A stretch of 64,000 bases of DNA from Mucilaginibacter sp. CSA2-8R (GTDB taxonomy: Bacteria; Bacteroidota; Bacteroidia; Sphingobacteriales; Sphingobacteriaceae), in contig NZ_CP152389.1 of assembly GCF_038806765.1 (NCBI RefSeq), forward strand, positions 4,278,001 to 4,342,000, in the 5' to 3' direction. Numbering within the stretch: position 1 is the stretch's first letter; each line of letters opens with the position of its first letter. Below the pieces are notes generated by a model. The model did no database searches. It saw only the letters and a program-made list of their open reading frames with translations, and was not told the origin of the DNA. Positions 34,766 through 43,145 of the stretch are shown one piece after another. Position numbers and translations under genes: made by a program.

Positions 34766-35272
34766 TTACTTGAATATCTTAAAAATAGAACTCCAAAACC
34801 AATTCTCTTCAGCTTTCAGCATGGTATCTAAAGTCTTATTCACGTTTTTAGCTAATTTATTGATGTTGGTAACAGAAGTTTTAAAGGTCTTGTACGCCGG
34901 GTCTTTTTCATCGCCTTTTACGTCCGACAGTTCATTAAGTATTTTAATCACCGGGTCAAGCTCGCGTTTTTTACGTTCTTGCGCTACCTGACGGGCTATG
35001 GCCCAGGTATCTTTTTCGGCATAAAAATATTCTTTACGCTCGCCGGCTTTATGTTGTTTTTCAATCAGACCCCAGCCCATTAAATCGCGCAGGGTCATGT
35101 TAGCGTTACCCCGGGATATACTTAACTCTTCCATAATTTCTTCGGTGGTCATAGCAACCGGCGAAATCAGCAATAAAGCATGTACCTGGGCCATGGTGCG
35201 GTTAATGCCCCACTCCGACCCCAGCTTACCCCAGGCTTCAATAAACTTTTGTTTACCCTCTGCTAATTCCAT
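34766..35272 (-). CDS. GbsR/MarR-type transcriptional regulator
   Basis: A 168-residue winged-helix protein. The DNA-binding part is MAQVHALLLISPVAMTTEEIMEELSISRGNANMTLRDLMGWGLIEK, close to the GbsR branch of MarR regulators, followed by a C-terminal helical dimer domain. ATG 35272 is chosen because the longer frame to 35290 starts with TTG. It is promoter-proximal in the seven-gene leftward operon and probably controls it; GbsR-type proteins often sense small osmolytes, but the ligand here is unknown. Confidence 0.87.
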   Translation of the reverse strand: MELAEGKQKFIEAWGKLGSEWGINRTMAQVHALLLISPVAMTTEEIMEELSISRGNANMTLRDLMGWGLIEKQHKAGERKEYFYAEKDTWAIARQVAQERKKRELDPVIKILNELSDVKGDEKDPAYKTFKTSVTNINKLAKNVNKTLDTMLKAEENWFWSSIFKIFK

Positions 35273-35377
35273 ATTCAAATGTATAAACAACTTTTTAAAC
35301 TTTCAAAAGTTTTTGAAAGTTTATTTTAACTTTATGTCAGTTTGCTTAGTCAGATGCTCCATTTATATGTCAACCCA

Positions 35378-35416
35378 TAAAAAACGGCAGCATAATTTAT
35401 TCATCATGCTGCCGTT
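35378..35416 (-). terminator. intrinsic terminator of the sulfatase gene
   Basis: Read leftward, AACGGCAGCAT and ATGCTGCCGTT form an 11-bp stem followed by six U. It lies 29 bases beyond the sulfatase stop. Confidence 0.85.
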
Positions 35417-35445
35417 GCTTTGTGATACAGGTGTATGCTCAAATG

Positions 35446-37071
35446 CTAAAACTCATCCCCTTTGCGCTTGTCCAGCTTTTCGAATGGGATTACACCTATG
35501 CGGTTAGCCCACTGCTCGTAAAGTTCGGTCAGAGCCTTAACCTTGTCCGGGTTTTGTGCTGCCAAATCATTGGTTTCAGAGCGGTCCTGAACAATGTTGT
35601 ATAAATGCCATTGGTTGGCCGGATATTCTGATACCAGTTTCCAGTTGCCCTGCCTTACCGCGCGGTTGCCTTCGTGCTCAAAAAACAAGGCGTTGTGCCC
35701 CTTCCAGGTTTTACCCTGAATTAAGGGCAGCAAACTGATACCCTCGGTAGGCTTAATGGCATTGTTATGATAAGTTTTAGGATATTGCGTACCGGCTAAA
35801 TCCAGGCAGGTAGCCATCAAATCCACAATATGCCCGGGCTGCTCGCTTTTTTTGTGTGCTTTAATTACGGCAGGGTAACTTACAATAAATGGCGTAGCTA
35901 TACCGCCTTCGTACACCCAGTGCTTAAACAGAGTTAACGGCGTATTACTCACATTAGCCCCGGTAAAACCGTAAGCCGTAAACGATGATGGATCGCTGGC
36001 TGGTTTTAAATTGGCGGCAATCATCTCGGGGGTAAAACCATTACCTTTGATGCTCTCACTGCTGGCACCATTGTCCGACAAAAACATGATGACTGTATTC
36101 TGGTCCTGCCCTGTTTCTTTAAGTGCCTGGCGTATACGACCGATGTTCTGGTCCATACGGTCAATCATAGCTGAGTAGGTAGCCATTTTATCATCCCAGT
36201 TTTGCTTTTCCTGCTCAGTTAAGGAGTTCCATTCGGGCACATTTTTATCACATGGCGAAAGCTGCGTAGTACTGTTAATAATGCCTAACTGTTTCATGCG
36301 GTTAAATCGTGCTTCACGCAGTTTATCCCAACCCGCCATAAATTTGCCTTTGTACTTGGCAATATCTTCGGGCAGGGCATTAAGCGGCCAGTGCGGAGCG
36401 GTAAAAGCCATATATAAAAAGAAAGGCTTTCCAGTGGTTTTGTTATCCTTGATGTATTTTACCGCATAGCCGGCATAAGCATCGGTTGCATAAAAGTTAT
36501 CGCCGGGCGTATAAGGCTGGTCATCTAATGCTACGGTTAAATGCTGGTTGGGCCGGTAAGGGTGGGTTGGCCTGAAATAACTCCCTGCACCATCAATTAA
36601 ACCAAAATAATGATCGAACCCGCGTTTTACCGGCCAGTGCTCTTGTGCCGTACCCACATGCCATTTACCGGCCATGTAGGTATTATAGCCACCGCTTTTA
36701 AGCGCCTCGGCAATGGTTACACAATTATTATTAAGGTAGCCCTGGTAGGCAGATTCTTTGCGGGTGTTCACCATATCGCCTACCCCGGCCTGGTGCTGGT
36801 ACAAACCGGTTAACAGCGAAGCACGCGACGGGCAGCAGCGGGAGGCATTATAAAACTGCGTCATCACCAACCCTGTTTTAGCCATGCCATCCAGATTAGG
36901 TGTTTGGGTAATGGAGCCAAAACAGCCAATATCTGAGTAACCCATATCATCAGCCAGGATGATGATGATATTAGGCTTCTTTGCGGGCTTAACGGCTGCT
37001 TTTTGAGCCCATATGGTTTGCGTACCCCAAAGTAAAAAAGTACTGAGGCAAATAAATTCCTTAAGTTTCAT
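35446..37071 (-). CDS. Exported type I arylsulfatase
   Basis: A 541-residue sulfatase with signal peptide (residues 1-22, IWAQ). The metal site begins at IILADDMGYSD; the maturation motif is C79-C-P-S-R (CxPSR), where C79 becomes formylglycine after action of a sulfatase-maturating enzyme not encoded in this window. LSDNGASS supplies later metal ligands. The substrate is probably a sulfated polysaccharide or aryl sulfate; it has no glycosidase partner next to it. ATG 37071 with a 12-bp hairpin 80 bases upstream. Confidence 0.93.
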   Translation of the reverse strand: MKLKEFICLSTFLLWGTQTIWAQKAAVKPAKKPNIIIILADDMGYSDIGCFGSITQTPNLDGMAKTGLVMTQFYNASRCCPSRASLLTGLYQHQAGVGDMVNTRKESAYQGYLNNNCVTIAEALKSGGYNTYMAGKWHVGTAQEHWPVKRGFDHYFGLIDGAGSYFRPTHPYRPNQHLTVALDDQPYTPGDNFYATDAYAGYAVKYIKDNKTTGKPFFLYMAFTAPHWPLNALPEDIAKYKGKFMAGWDKLREARFNRMKQLGIINSTTQLSPCDKNVPEWNSLTEQEKQNWDDKMATYSAMIDRMDQNIGRIRQALKETGQDQNTVIMFLSDNGASSESIKGNGFTPEMIAANLKPASDPSSFTAYGFTGANVSNTPLTLFKHWVYEGGIATPFIVSYPAVIKAHKKSEQPGHIVDLMATCLDLAGTQYPKTYHNNAIKPTEGISLLPLIQGKTWKGHNALFFEHEGNRAVRQGNWKLVSEYPANQWHLYNIVQDRSETNDLAAQNPDKVKALTELYEQWANRIGVIPFEKLDKRKGDEF

Positions 37072-37150
37072 ACTTAACCGGTTATTGAATTGGCTTAGCG
37101 GTAAATATAAATACTTAGGCTAATCATTTTTTAGTTTAACCAGTTAAGTA

Positions 37151-37188
37151 CAGGATAGTTAACCGCATGGGTGCAATTAACTATCCTG
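37151..37188. promoter_or_regulatory. 12-bp hairpin between the 94-residue gene and the sulfatase gene
   Basis: CAGGATAGTTAA (37151-37162) pairs with TTAACTATCCTG (37177-37188). Seven bases after the stop of the leftward gene at 37195. No U-run follows, so it may be a weak terminator or a leader structure of the sulfatase mRNA. Confidence 0.5.
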
Positions 37189-37194
37189 CTCAAA

Positions 37195-37479
37195 TTATGA
37201 TTGCTGGTATGAGGGATGCCTTACAATTTGTGCAGCTATGCCTAATACTTCGTTACCTGAAAAGGCGGCTACGCCATCGAAGTCAAAATCGCGTTCGCTG
37301 CGCAGAGTAATGGTACCCAGCAAGCCGTCTTCCGGTATATCAACGGAGCGCGCCTGTTCGTGGTCAATCCAGTCTAAGGCCGGGTCAACGGCGTAAACTT
37401 TAAATACATTGTTTCCGGCCTGCGGTTCTATACGTAACTGCCGCTGGCTCTGCCCTACGGCTACTTCAAAAGTTTCCAT
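37195..37479 (-). CDS. Small hypothetical protein
   Basis: A 94-residue acidic, beta-rich cytosolic protein with no Cys and no signal peptide. Alternating strands (FEVAVGQSQRQLRIEPQ, NVFKVYAVDPALDW) suggest a compact sandwich. I do not recognise it. It starts 52 bases after the DinB gene stop and is likely co-transcribed with it. Confidence 0.6.
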   Translation of the reverse strand: METFEVAVGQSQRQLRIEPQAGNNVFKVYAVDPALDWIDHEQARSVDIPEDGLLGTITLRSERDFDFDGVAAFSGNEVLGIAAQIVRHPSYQQS

Positions 37480-37531
37480 ATCTGTATGTTTGGTAGTATT
37501 GTACAGACACGCCGGCTTTTAAAAAGTTTTT

Positions 37532-38032
37532 TTATTGCATGGCCGGCATACCCATAGCCGCCCACTCCTCCTGCGACGGGCCATACAAACCAGGTACCGG
37601 TAAACCTACCATACGCATAATAATAGTCATCTGGCTGCGGTGATGTGCCTCATGCGAAATCAATACAGACAGCACTGTGCCTTTGCTCCAGTTTTCGCCG
37701 TACATGGGTACTTCTTCGGTCAGGTTTTCGTTAGTCCAGCGCTGCTGTACGGCTTCGGTTAAGCGTTGGCTATACTGCTGATAGATAGCGGTTAACTCAG
37801 CCATGGTTGCCGGGGCAGGTTGATCTTCTAAAGGGTTTTCATCAAACAAACCGGCCTTTGTTCCCATCTCAGTAATGGTTTCGGTGATGTGCCAGGCTAA
37901 TCTTTCCAAGCTACGGATGTTGGCGTTGATTTTTACTGTCTTGGTTTCTTCGGTAATGCCCGAAAATATTTTTACGGTGTTAGCCGACTCGTGCTGCCAG
38001 TCGGTACTAAAAACTTGAATGTCGCGATACAT
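37532..38032 (-). CDS. DinB-family four-helix protein
   Basis: A 166-residue helical-bundle protein. The three histidines of the DinB metal site appear in LAWHITETITEMG and SHEAHHRSQMTIIMRM. DinB-like proteins are typically thiol-transfer or detoxification enzymes with a Ni2+ or Zn2+ site; the thiol is unknown here. ATG 38032; the frame to 38056 opens with TTG. Confidence 0.85.
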   Translation of the reverse strand: MYRDIQVFSTDWQHESANTVKIFSGITEETKTVKINANIRSLERLAWHITETITEMGTKAGLFDENPLEDQPAPATMAELTAIYQQYSQRLTEAVQQRWTNENLTEEVPMYGENWSKGTVLSVLISHEAHHRSQMTIIMRMVGLPVPGLYGPSQEEWAAMGMPAMQ

Positions 38033-38189
38033 CGATTGGTGTTTTAATTGATGCAAATTGACTGAATTATTTGCAAAATGCTATTAACCCAATGGATGAA
38101 ATTTGTAAAAGCTGAAGACGTCTCTCAGAAATATATTTAATTAATCATTAAGTAATGTTGAACAAAAACCAGTTATTTTGTAACCCTTT

Positions 38190-39026
38190 ATGGCATTATT
38201 CATCACCTCACTCAATTCGGGCAGCAATGGCAACTGTTATTATGTTGGTAATCAACGCGAAGCTGTGTTGGTTGACGTGGGTTTATCGTGTCGCGAAACC
38301 GAGAAACGAATGCTGCGATTAGGGCTTTCCATGCATAAGGTTAAAGCCATCTTTATATCGCACGAACATTCGGACCATATTAAAGGCTTGCCTTTAATTG
38401 CTAAAAAGTACCAATTGCCGGTTTATATTACACCAGGCACCCTAAAAAACGGGCGCTTGTTGTTAGAAAACCATTTGGTTAAACCATTGCGAGGTTACGA
38501 GCCGGTACAAATTGGCGAGCTAACTATAACCGCCTTCCCTAAGTTTCATGATGCTGCCGAACCACATAGTTTTATCGTCAGTTGCCAAAATGTAAAAGTG
38601 GGTGTGTTTACCGATATTGGTTGCCCATGCGAAAATCTCGTCAGCCATTTTAAGCAATGCCATGCAGCTTTCTTAGAAGCTAATTATGATGAAAAAATGC
38701 TGGCACAAGGCAATTATCCGTACCATTTGAAACGACGCATTAGCGGAGGTTATGGCCACCTTTCTAACCGGCAGGCCCTGGAACTTTTCAAAACGCATAA
38801 GCCGGATTATATGAGCCATTTGCTGCTCGCGCATTTATCAAAAGATAACAACTGCCCCGACTTGGCCCGCAACATGTTTATACCCTACGCTGGCTCAACC
38901 CAGGTAATTGTAGCCTCACGTCATGAAGAAACACCGGTGTATAACATTAAACATACGGGCGTTAGCGAAGTGATTGTTCGCAACTACCAGCCACAAAGCC
39001 AAACAGTTCAATATCAATTATTTTAA
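38190..39026 (+). CDS. Metallo-beta-lactamase fold hydrolase, YycJ-like
   Basis: A 278-residue cytosolic enzyme. The binuclear metal motif is H58-E-H60-S-D62-H63, with later ligands in GHLSNRQALELF and LLLAHLSKDNN. This pattern and the opening ITSLNSGSNGNCYYVG match the YycJ/WalJ group, exonuclease-like proteins linked to cell-wall and DNA replication coordination in Firmicutes. In Bacteroidota its partner is not known. No WalK/WalR genes flank it. Confidence 0.88.
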   Translation: MALFITSLNSGSNGNCYYVGNQREAVLVDVGLSCRETEKRMLRLGLSMHKVKAIFISHEHSDHIKGLPLIAKKYQLPVYITPGTLKNGRLLLENHLVKPLRGYEPVQIGELTITAFPKFHDAAEPHSFIVSCQNVKVGVFTDIGCPCENLVSHFKQCHAAFLEANYDEKMLAQGNYPYHLKRRISGGYGHLSNRQALELFKTHKPDYMSHLLLAHLSKDNNCPDLARNMFIPYAGSTQVIVASRHEETPVYNIKHTGVSEVIVRNYQPQSQTVQYQLF

Positions 39027-39143
39027 GGCACTTAACGCTTAAAGCAGTTTTATACATTCATAGCTTGCTACGTTGGGATATAAACTGTTGTTATAGAAAT
39101 TTACACTGCTTTAACTTTTATTTCAAATTAGTTAAGATTTTTA

Positions 39144-39151
39144 TAAGTTTG
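39144..39151 (+). promoter_or_regulatory. -7 box TAAGTTTG for the receiver gene
   Basis: Exact TAnnTTTG match, 20 bases before the ATG at 39171. Confidence 0.5.
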
Positions 39152-39170
39152 TTATCACCTACTAGATAAC

Positions 39171-39545
39171 ATGCCAAAAAGAATAATGATAGCCGATGAC
39201 GATCCGGGGATTGTTGACGCGGTGGAAATGATTTTAGATTTTCATGGGTACACAGTTTCTTCTACCTATAATGCTACCGACTTACTGACTATTCGGCCAA
39301 ATCAATATCCTGATCTTTTGATTTTAGACATCTGGATGCCAGGATGCGACGGCCGTGATATATGCAGGCAACTGAAGATGCAGGATGAAACCCGCCAGAT
39401 ACCCATACTGATGATATCTGCCAGCAAAGACATCAGCGCATCTGCGCTTGAAGCCGGTGCAGATGACTTTTTAGCTAAACCTTTTGACATGCAAGATCTC
39501 ATTAGCAAGATTGAAATGCTGACCTGTGAACCGGCTGAAGTTTGA
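39171..39545 (+). CDS. Stand-alone response regulator receiver protein
   Basis: A 124-residue CheY-like domain without output module. Phospho-acceptor D53 in LLILDIWMPG, acidic pocket D9-D11, Thr/Ser switch in LMISAS and Lys103 in LAKPFD are intact. No kinase is adjacent. Probably a diffusible relay partner for a hybrid kinase elsewhere. Has its own promoter box. Confidence 0.92.
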   Translation: MPKRIMIADDDPGIVDAVEMILDFHGYTVSSTYNATDLLTIRPNQYPDLLILDIWMPGCDGRDICRQLKMQDETRQIPILMISASKDISASALEAGADDFLAKPFDMQDLISKIEMLTCEPAEV

Positions 39546-39698
39546 TTGCAGCGTTCAAATGTAAGCTGTAAGTATCAGCAGTTCGTTGTACTAAGATGTT
39601 AGGCCAAATCTTTGCAACCACTTTTTGAAATAGAATTCTTAAATCGTCTTTTAATTACCTGTAGCTTGCTCACAATTCAATGCTTAGGTTATACGCTA

Positions 39699-39728
39699 TT
39701 TGCTATGCAGAGTATTTTATTATCTTTG
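39699..39728 (+). promoter_or_regulatory. Bacteroidota promoter of the second receiver gene
   Basis: TTTG at 39699-39702, 18-base spacer, TATCTTTG at 39721-39728: a complete -33/-7 pair. It predicts a leader of about 95 bases before the ATG at 39830. Confidence 0.7.
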
Positions 39729-39829
39729 TATATACCGGTAGGAAACAGTGTTCAGCTATTTTATAAATCAGCTTTTTAAACTGCAATTTACGCTCAGCAC
39801 ACCCAGCCCTATTAGCTTTAAATAAATTT

Positions 39830-40195
39830 ATGCTCAAAAAAATATTGGTATTGGATGACAACATGGACATACTCGAAGTAGTTCATGAAGTACTTACCTA
39901 TGAGCATTTTGAGGTAAACAGCACCTCCGATAGCAAAAACATTGTTACCGTAGCCGAAAACTACCGGCCTGATCTCATCATTCTTGATTATAAGCTGATG
40001 GATGATAACGGTGGCGAAATTTGCCGCAGAATTAAATCGCATCATCAATTGCACAAAACTCCGGTCATCATTTTTTCTGCCTACACCAACAAAACCGATT
40101 TTTACAGTTTTGGATGCGACGCCGTGATTGCCAAGCCCTTTGACTTAACTGAGCTGATTGACACCGTTAATAGTTGCCTGCAATTAAGCCTTTAG
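39830..40195 (+). CDS. Stand-alone response regulator receiver protein
   Basis: A 121-residue CheY-like protein. D53 in LIILDYKLMDDNG is the phospho-acceptor, with D9/D10 in the pocket, FSAY switch and Lys102 in IAKPFD. Compared with the neighbour at 39171 it is clearly related but not a recent copy. Own promoter; convergent with the large barrel gene. Confidence 0.92.
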   Translation: MLKKILVLDDNMDILEVVHEVLTYEHFEVNSTSDSKNIVTVAENYRPDLIILDYKLMDDNGGEICRRIKSHHQLHKTPVIIFSAYTNKTDFYSFGCDAVIAKPFDLTELIDTVNSCLQLSL

Positions 40196-40200
40196 ACAGC

Positions 40201-40234
40201 TAAGCCGATACCATTCTGAGCTTGTACCGGCTTA
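40201..40234. terminator. hairpin between convergent genes
   Basis: TAAGCCGATAC and GTACCGGCTTA (11 bp including one G-U) between the receiver stop (40195) and the barrel-gene stop (40267). Moderately U-rich on the right. Confidence 0.55.
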
Positions 40235-40266
40235 TGTTAATTCACTAAAGGAAGTTAATGCTACTT

Positions 40267-42867
40267 TTAAAAACGGTATCCCAAATTCACGTATACGAAA
40301 TGCCCTTCAGTAGACCGCCCGTAAGTAGCCTGAATCAAAAACAGCTCCGCAGGCAGTATAAAAATACCACCGCCATAGCCATCGTGCCATTTAGAGGATG
40401 ATTCGCCAGGTGTCCAAACCCGGCCAACATCATTAAAACCTATTACGCCGAATGTCCCCGGGAACAGGTAAGCATTAAAATCAAATAGTTTTAACCGGGC
40501 CTCAATGTTATTGTACAACATGCTTTTACCGGTAAATCGCCAGGTACGGAAGCCGCGCAGATTATCAGTACCACCCAATTTTAACTGCTGAAAATAATCT
40601 GCCTTACCAAAAGTAGTTCCTCCGCCAAAACGGGCTGCTAATACAAAAACAGAATCTCGGTCGGGATTTAAGTAAAAACTAAATTCACTTTGCAATTGAC
40701 TATACCGGCGGTTTTGCCCGTTAATTTGCTGCAAACCAGTAAGGGTAGTGTTCCAATACACCCCTTTTGTTGTTACCACCTGGTTATCGCGGGTGTCCAC
40801 TTCGGCACCGGTAACCAAACCGGCATATACTTTACTGCCAAACACATTCTCGCCTGGGTTCTGCGAATCGTAGATGGCTAAATACCGGTTTGCGTTTTCG
40901 GAGCCATTGGCATAATAAAATTGCCCGGTAATGCCCCCGCTTACTTTAACCTTACCGTAGGTGTGCGCTAAACGGGCATCGCCATAAACAAAATCATACC
41001 TGTTACGAAAAAACTGAATCCGGCTCTTGTCTTTATCGTCGTCGTCATCATTTTTAAAAAAGGTTTCGTTACCCACGCCAAAAAAGTTACTGATGTTGTG
41101 CGGACCACGGGAAGTAATTTTAATTAATAAGTCGTTATTACCAATAAGCCCCTTAAAATCGGCATTGTAATTAATCCTGAATGATTGCCGGCCAAATGCA
41201 TAACTGCCCAAAATTTCCTGACGCCACTCGTAAGGGCTTTTACGAAACCCTTGTTTAGTGTAAGCGTAACCCAGCGTTAAGATAACACCGTAGTCATTAT
41301 TATACCGCGCTGATATAATAGGCTCGGGCTGGTCATATTGAAAGTTTTTACGGTCGTAAGCAGTTATAGTGCTATCTGTTCCAGTCTTAATTTTAGCCTG
41401 GCTCCTTTTTGGAAAAACGTTGGATTCATCCTTACGGTCATAAATGTATAAATTGTGCTTATCATCTACGTTAGGGCTTACGGAGTAAGTATCAACTCCT
41501 GGCGCGCCAATCATTCGTATCTTAATAGGCGATTTGCCCGAACCGGTTACCTCATACCTGTCGCCGCCACCAAAACCATACACCCGTAAATCATGCGTAA
41601 CTTTGGGGTCAAACACCCGCTTGTAAACTTCGCGGCCTAAGCTATTGTCTTTTTTAATGTTGCGCACGGTCAGGCTAACCTTACCGCTGTCAAGCAGTTT
41701 AACATCAATCTGCTCATTTTTTTCGCTGGCAGGCACGTCAACCTGGCCTGATATAAAACGGTAATACTCCAACCCCTGCTTGCTCATGTTATTACGCCGA
41801 GCAATAGCTGTAGCGATGATCTTTTTACCAGATATTGCAAATATTTGCCTGGGCATCTTACGCACAGCCCGGGATATCACATCATCAGTTAAATGTGTTT
41901 GTACATATTGTATTTGTTCTTTCCAATCGTCTTCGTTTAAATCATTTAAAAAATAGCGGTCAAAGTACCTGCCGTTAAAGTTCCATTCGCCTATGCTCCT
42001 AATTTCATTTTCATAAGGCTGAAATTTTGCCTTTAAAAACTGGTGCGCCACTATCCAAGGCAATACACCCGAGGTTTTATAATAAACCTGGTCGCGGTCG
42101 CGGGGTATAGGCGTGTAAATCGTTTCTTTATTGGTTTTATCTTTATCCCAACGCCACTGGTCGTCGTGGCGGTCCCAATCGCCAATAATCATATCCAGCA
42201 ACCGTGCACGCAGCACCAGTTTGCTGTCTACTCGCACATCATTATCTTCACGCTGTTTTTTTTGTACCTTTTTGGTATTATCCGTTTTTTCAGACTCTAA
42301 AGGTTCGCGCTCTTCAAAAAGGTAAACACTATTTTTGTAATCTTTTCTAAACTGACCTAAAACGGGATCGTCGCCTACGTAAACTATTTCGGGATTGGAG
42401 TGAGGGATTTCCAAGGCATCGGCCATGACAGGCACAGTTAATGAGGCAAACGGGTTTGCCGTACTGGTTTGGTCCTGGATGATGGCCTTAGCCAAACCCT
42501 TGCGCAAATTAGGTGGCAACACCCTCTCAGGATATTTCTGTACAGAGCGCAGCACCCATTCCTGCCCGGTTTTATCAACCAGGCGCAAAGATTTGGTTTG
42601 CATACCGCCACCCTTTTCCTCTACTTTCAGGCCGCCTTTTTCCTGCGCTAATTTGATGATACGTACTTTAACCGGCGTTGCCCACTCTTTACGGTAATTG
42701 CTACCCAGCATTAAGCGGTGAAAGCCATTTACGTGGTTGTATTCCGGTTCAATGGCTACAGTAATACTGTCGGCCGCTTTTTTGGCCTGGCTGTACGTAG
42801 CCAGTGGCAGCAAACCCATTACGGCCACTATATTTATAAAAGTAACACAATGTTTTTTTAAGAGCAT
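40267..42867 (-). CDS. Kinase-like domain fused to an outer-membrane beta-barrel
   Basis: An 866-residue exported protein. After a signal peptide (cleavage near SQA) residues about 60-320 look like an atypical kinase fold: a glycine-rich loop (KGGGMQTKSLRL, 85-96), GQEWVLRSV (101-109), a hinge-like VYLFEERE (181-188), the catalytic-like GDWDRHDDQW (229-238) and a metal-binding-like TPIPRDRDQ (252-260), reminiscent of HipA/FAM20/CotH-type enzymes. Residues about 520-866 form a BamA/D15-type barrel ending in Phe. Homologues are common in Bacteroidota and usually labelled only as surface antigen. Enzyme activity is an inference. Confidence 0.75.
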   Translation of the reverse strand: MLLKKHCVTFINIVAVMGLLPLATYSQAKKAADSITVAIEPEYNHVNGFHRLMLGSNYRKEWATPVKVRIIKLAQEKGGLKVEEKGGGMQTKSLRLVDKTGQEWVLRSVQKYPERVLPPNLRKGLAKAIIQDQTSTANPFASLTVPVMADALEIPHSNPEIVYVGDDPVLGQFRKDYKNSVYLFEEREPLESEKTDNTKKVQKKQREDNDVRVDSKLVLRARLLDMIIGDWDRHDDQWRWDKDKTNKETIYTPIPRDRDQVYYKTSGVLPWIVAHQFLKAKFQPYENEIRSIGEWNFNGRYFDRYFLNDLNEDDWKEQIQYVQTHLTDDVISRAVRKMPRQIFAISGKKIIATAIARRNNMSKQGLEYYRFISGQVDVPASEKNEQIDVKLLDSGKVSLTVRNIKKDNSLGREVYKRVFDPKVTHDLRVYGFGGGDRYEVTGSGKSPIKIRMIGAPGVDTYSVSPNVDDKHNLYIYDRKDESNVFPKRSQAKIKTGTDSTITAYDRKNFQYDQPEPIISARYNNDYGVILTLGYAYTKQGFRKSPYEWRQEILGSYAFGRQSFRINYNADFKGLIGNNDLLIKITSRGPHNISNFFGVGNETFFKNDDDDDKDKSRIQFFRNRYDFVYGDARLAHTYGKVKVSGGITGQFYYANGSENANRYLAIYDSQNPGENVFGSKVYAGLVTGAEVDTRDNQVVTTKGVYWNTTLTGLQQINGQNRRYSQLQSEFSFYLNPDRDSVFVLAARFGGGTTFGKADYFQQLKLGGTDNLRGFRTWRFTGKSMLYNNIEARLKLFDFNAYLFPGTFGVIGFNDVGRVWTPGESSSKWHDGYGGGIFILPAELFLIQATYGRSTEGHFVYVNLGYRF

Positions 42868-43145
42868 CGAGATATAATTGGCTGGTTGTTAAGTGTGAAA
42901 ATGTGAACCGCCCTTGAATGTAAGCTATAACACAAATTTGATACTTTTGTGCGAACCACAGCGCACTTCGTCTATAATTTTTATCCACAGCGTTAAGGGT
43001 AGTTTACGATTTTTTACTCTTGTTAGTTCTACATTGGTTACACCATTAATTAATTGAGAGCAACATTTAGTAAATTTAGATATAAGCTTGACTGATTGAA
43101 CCTTTGTTAATTAGCAAGATTAGCAAAAAACACCCGGAATTATTA

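Noticed and set aside
42942-42949. TACTTTTG box upstream of the phosphodiesterase
   Set aside because: It matches the -7 consensus but no -33 is seen and it is about 200 bases from the ATG, so it is not listed as a promoter.
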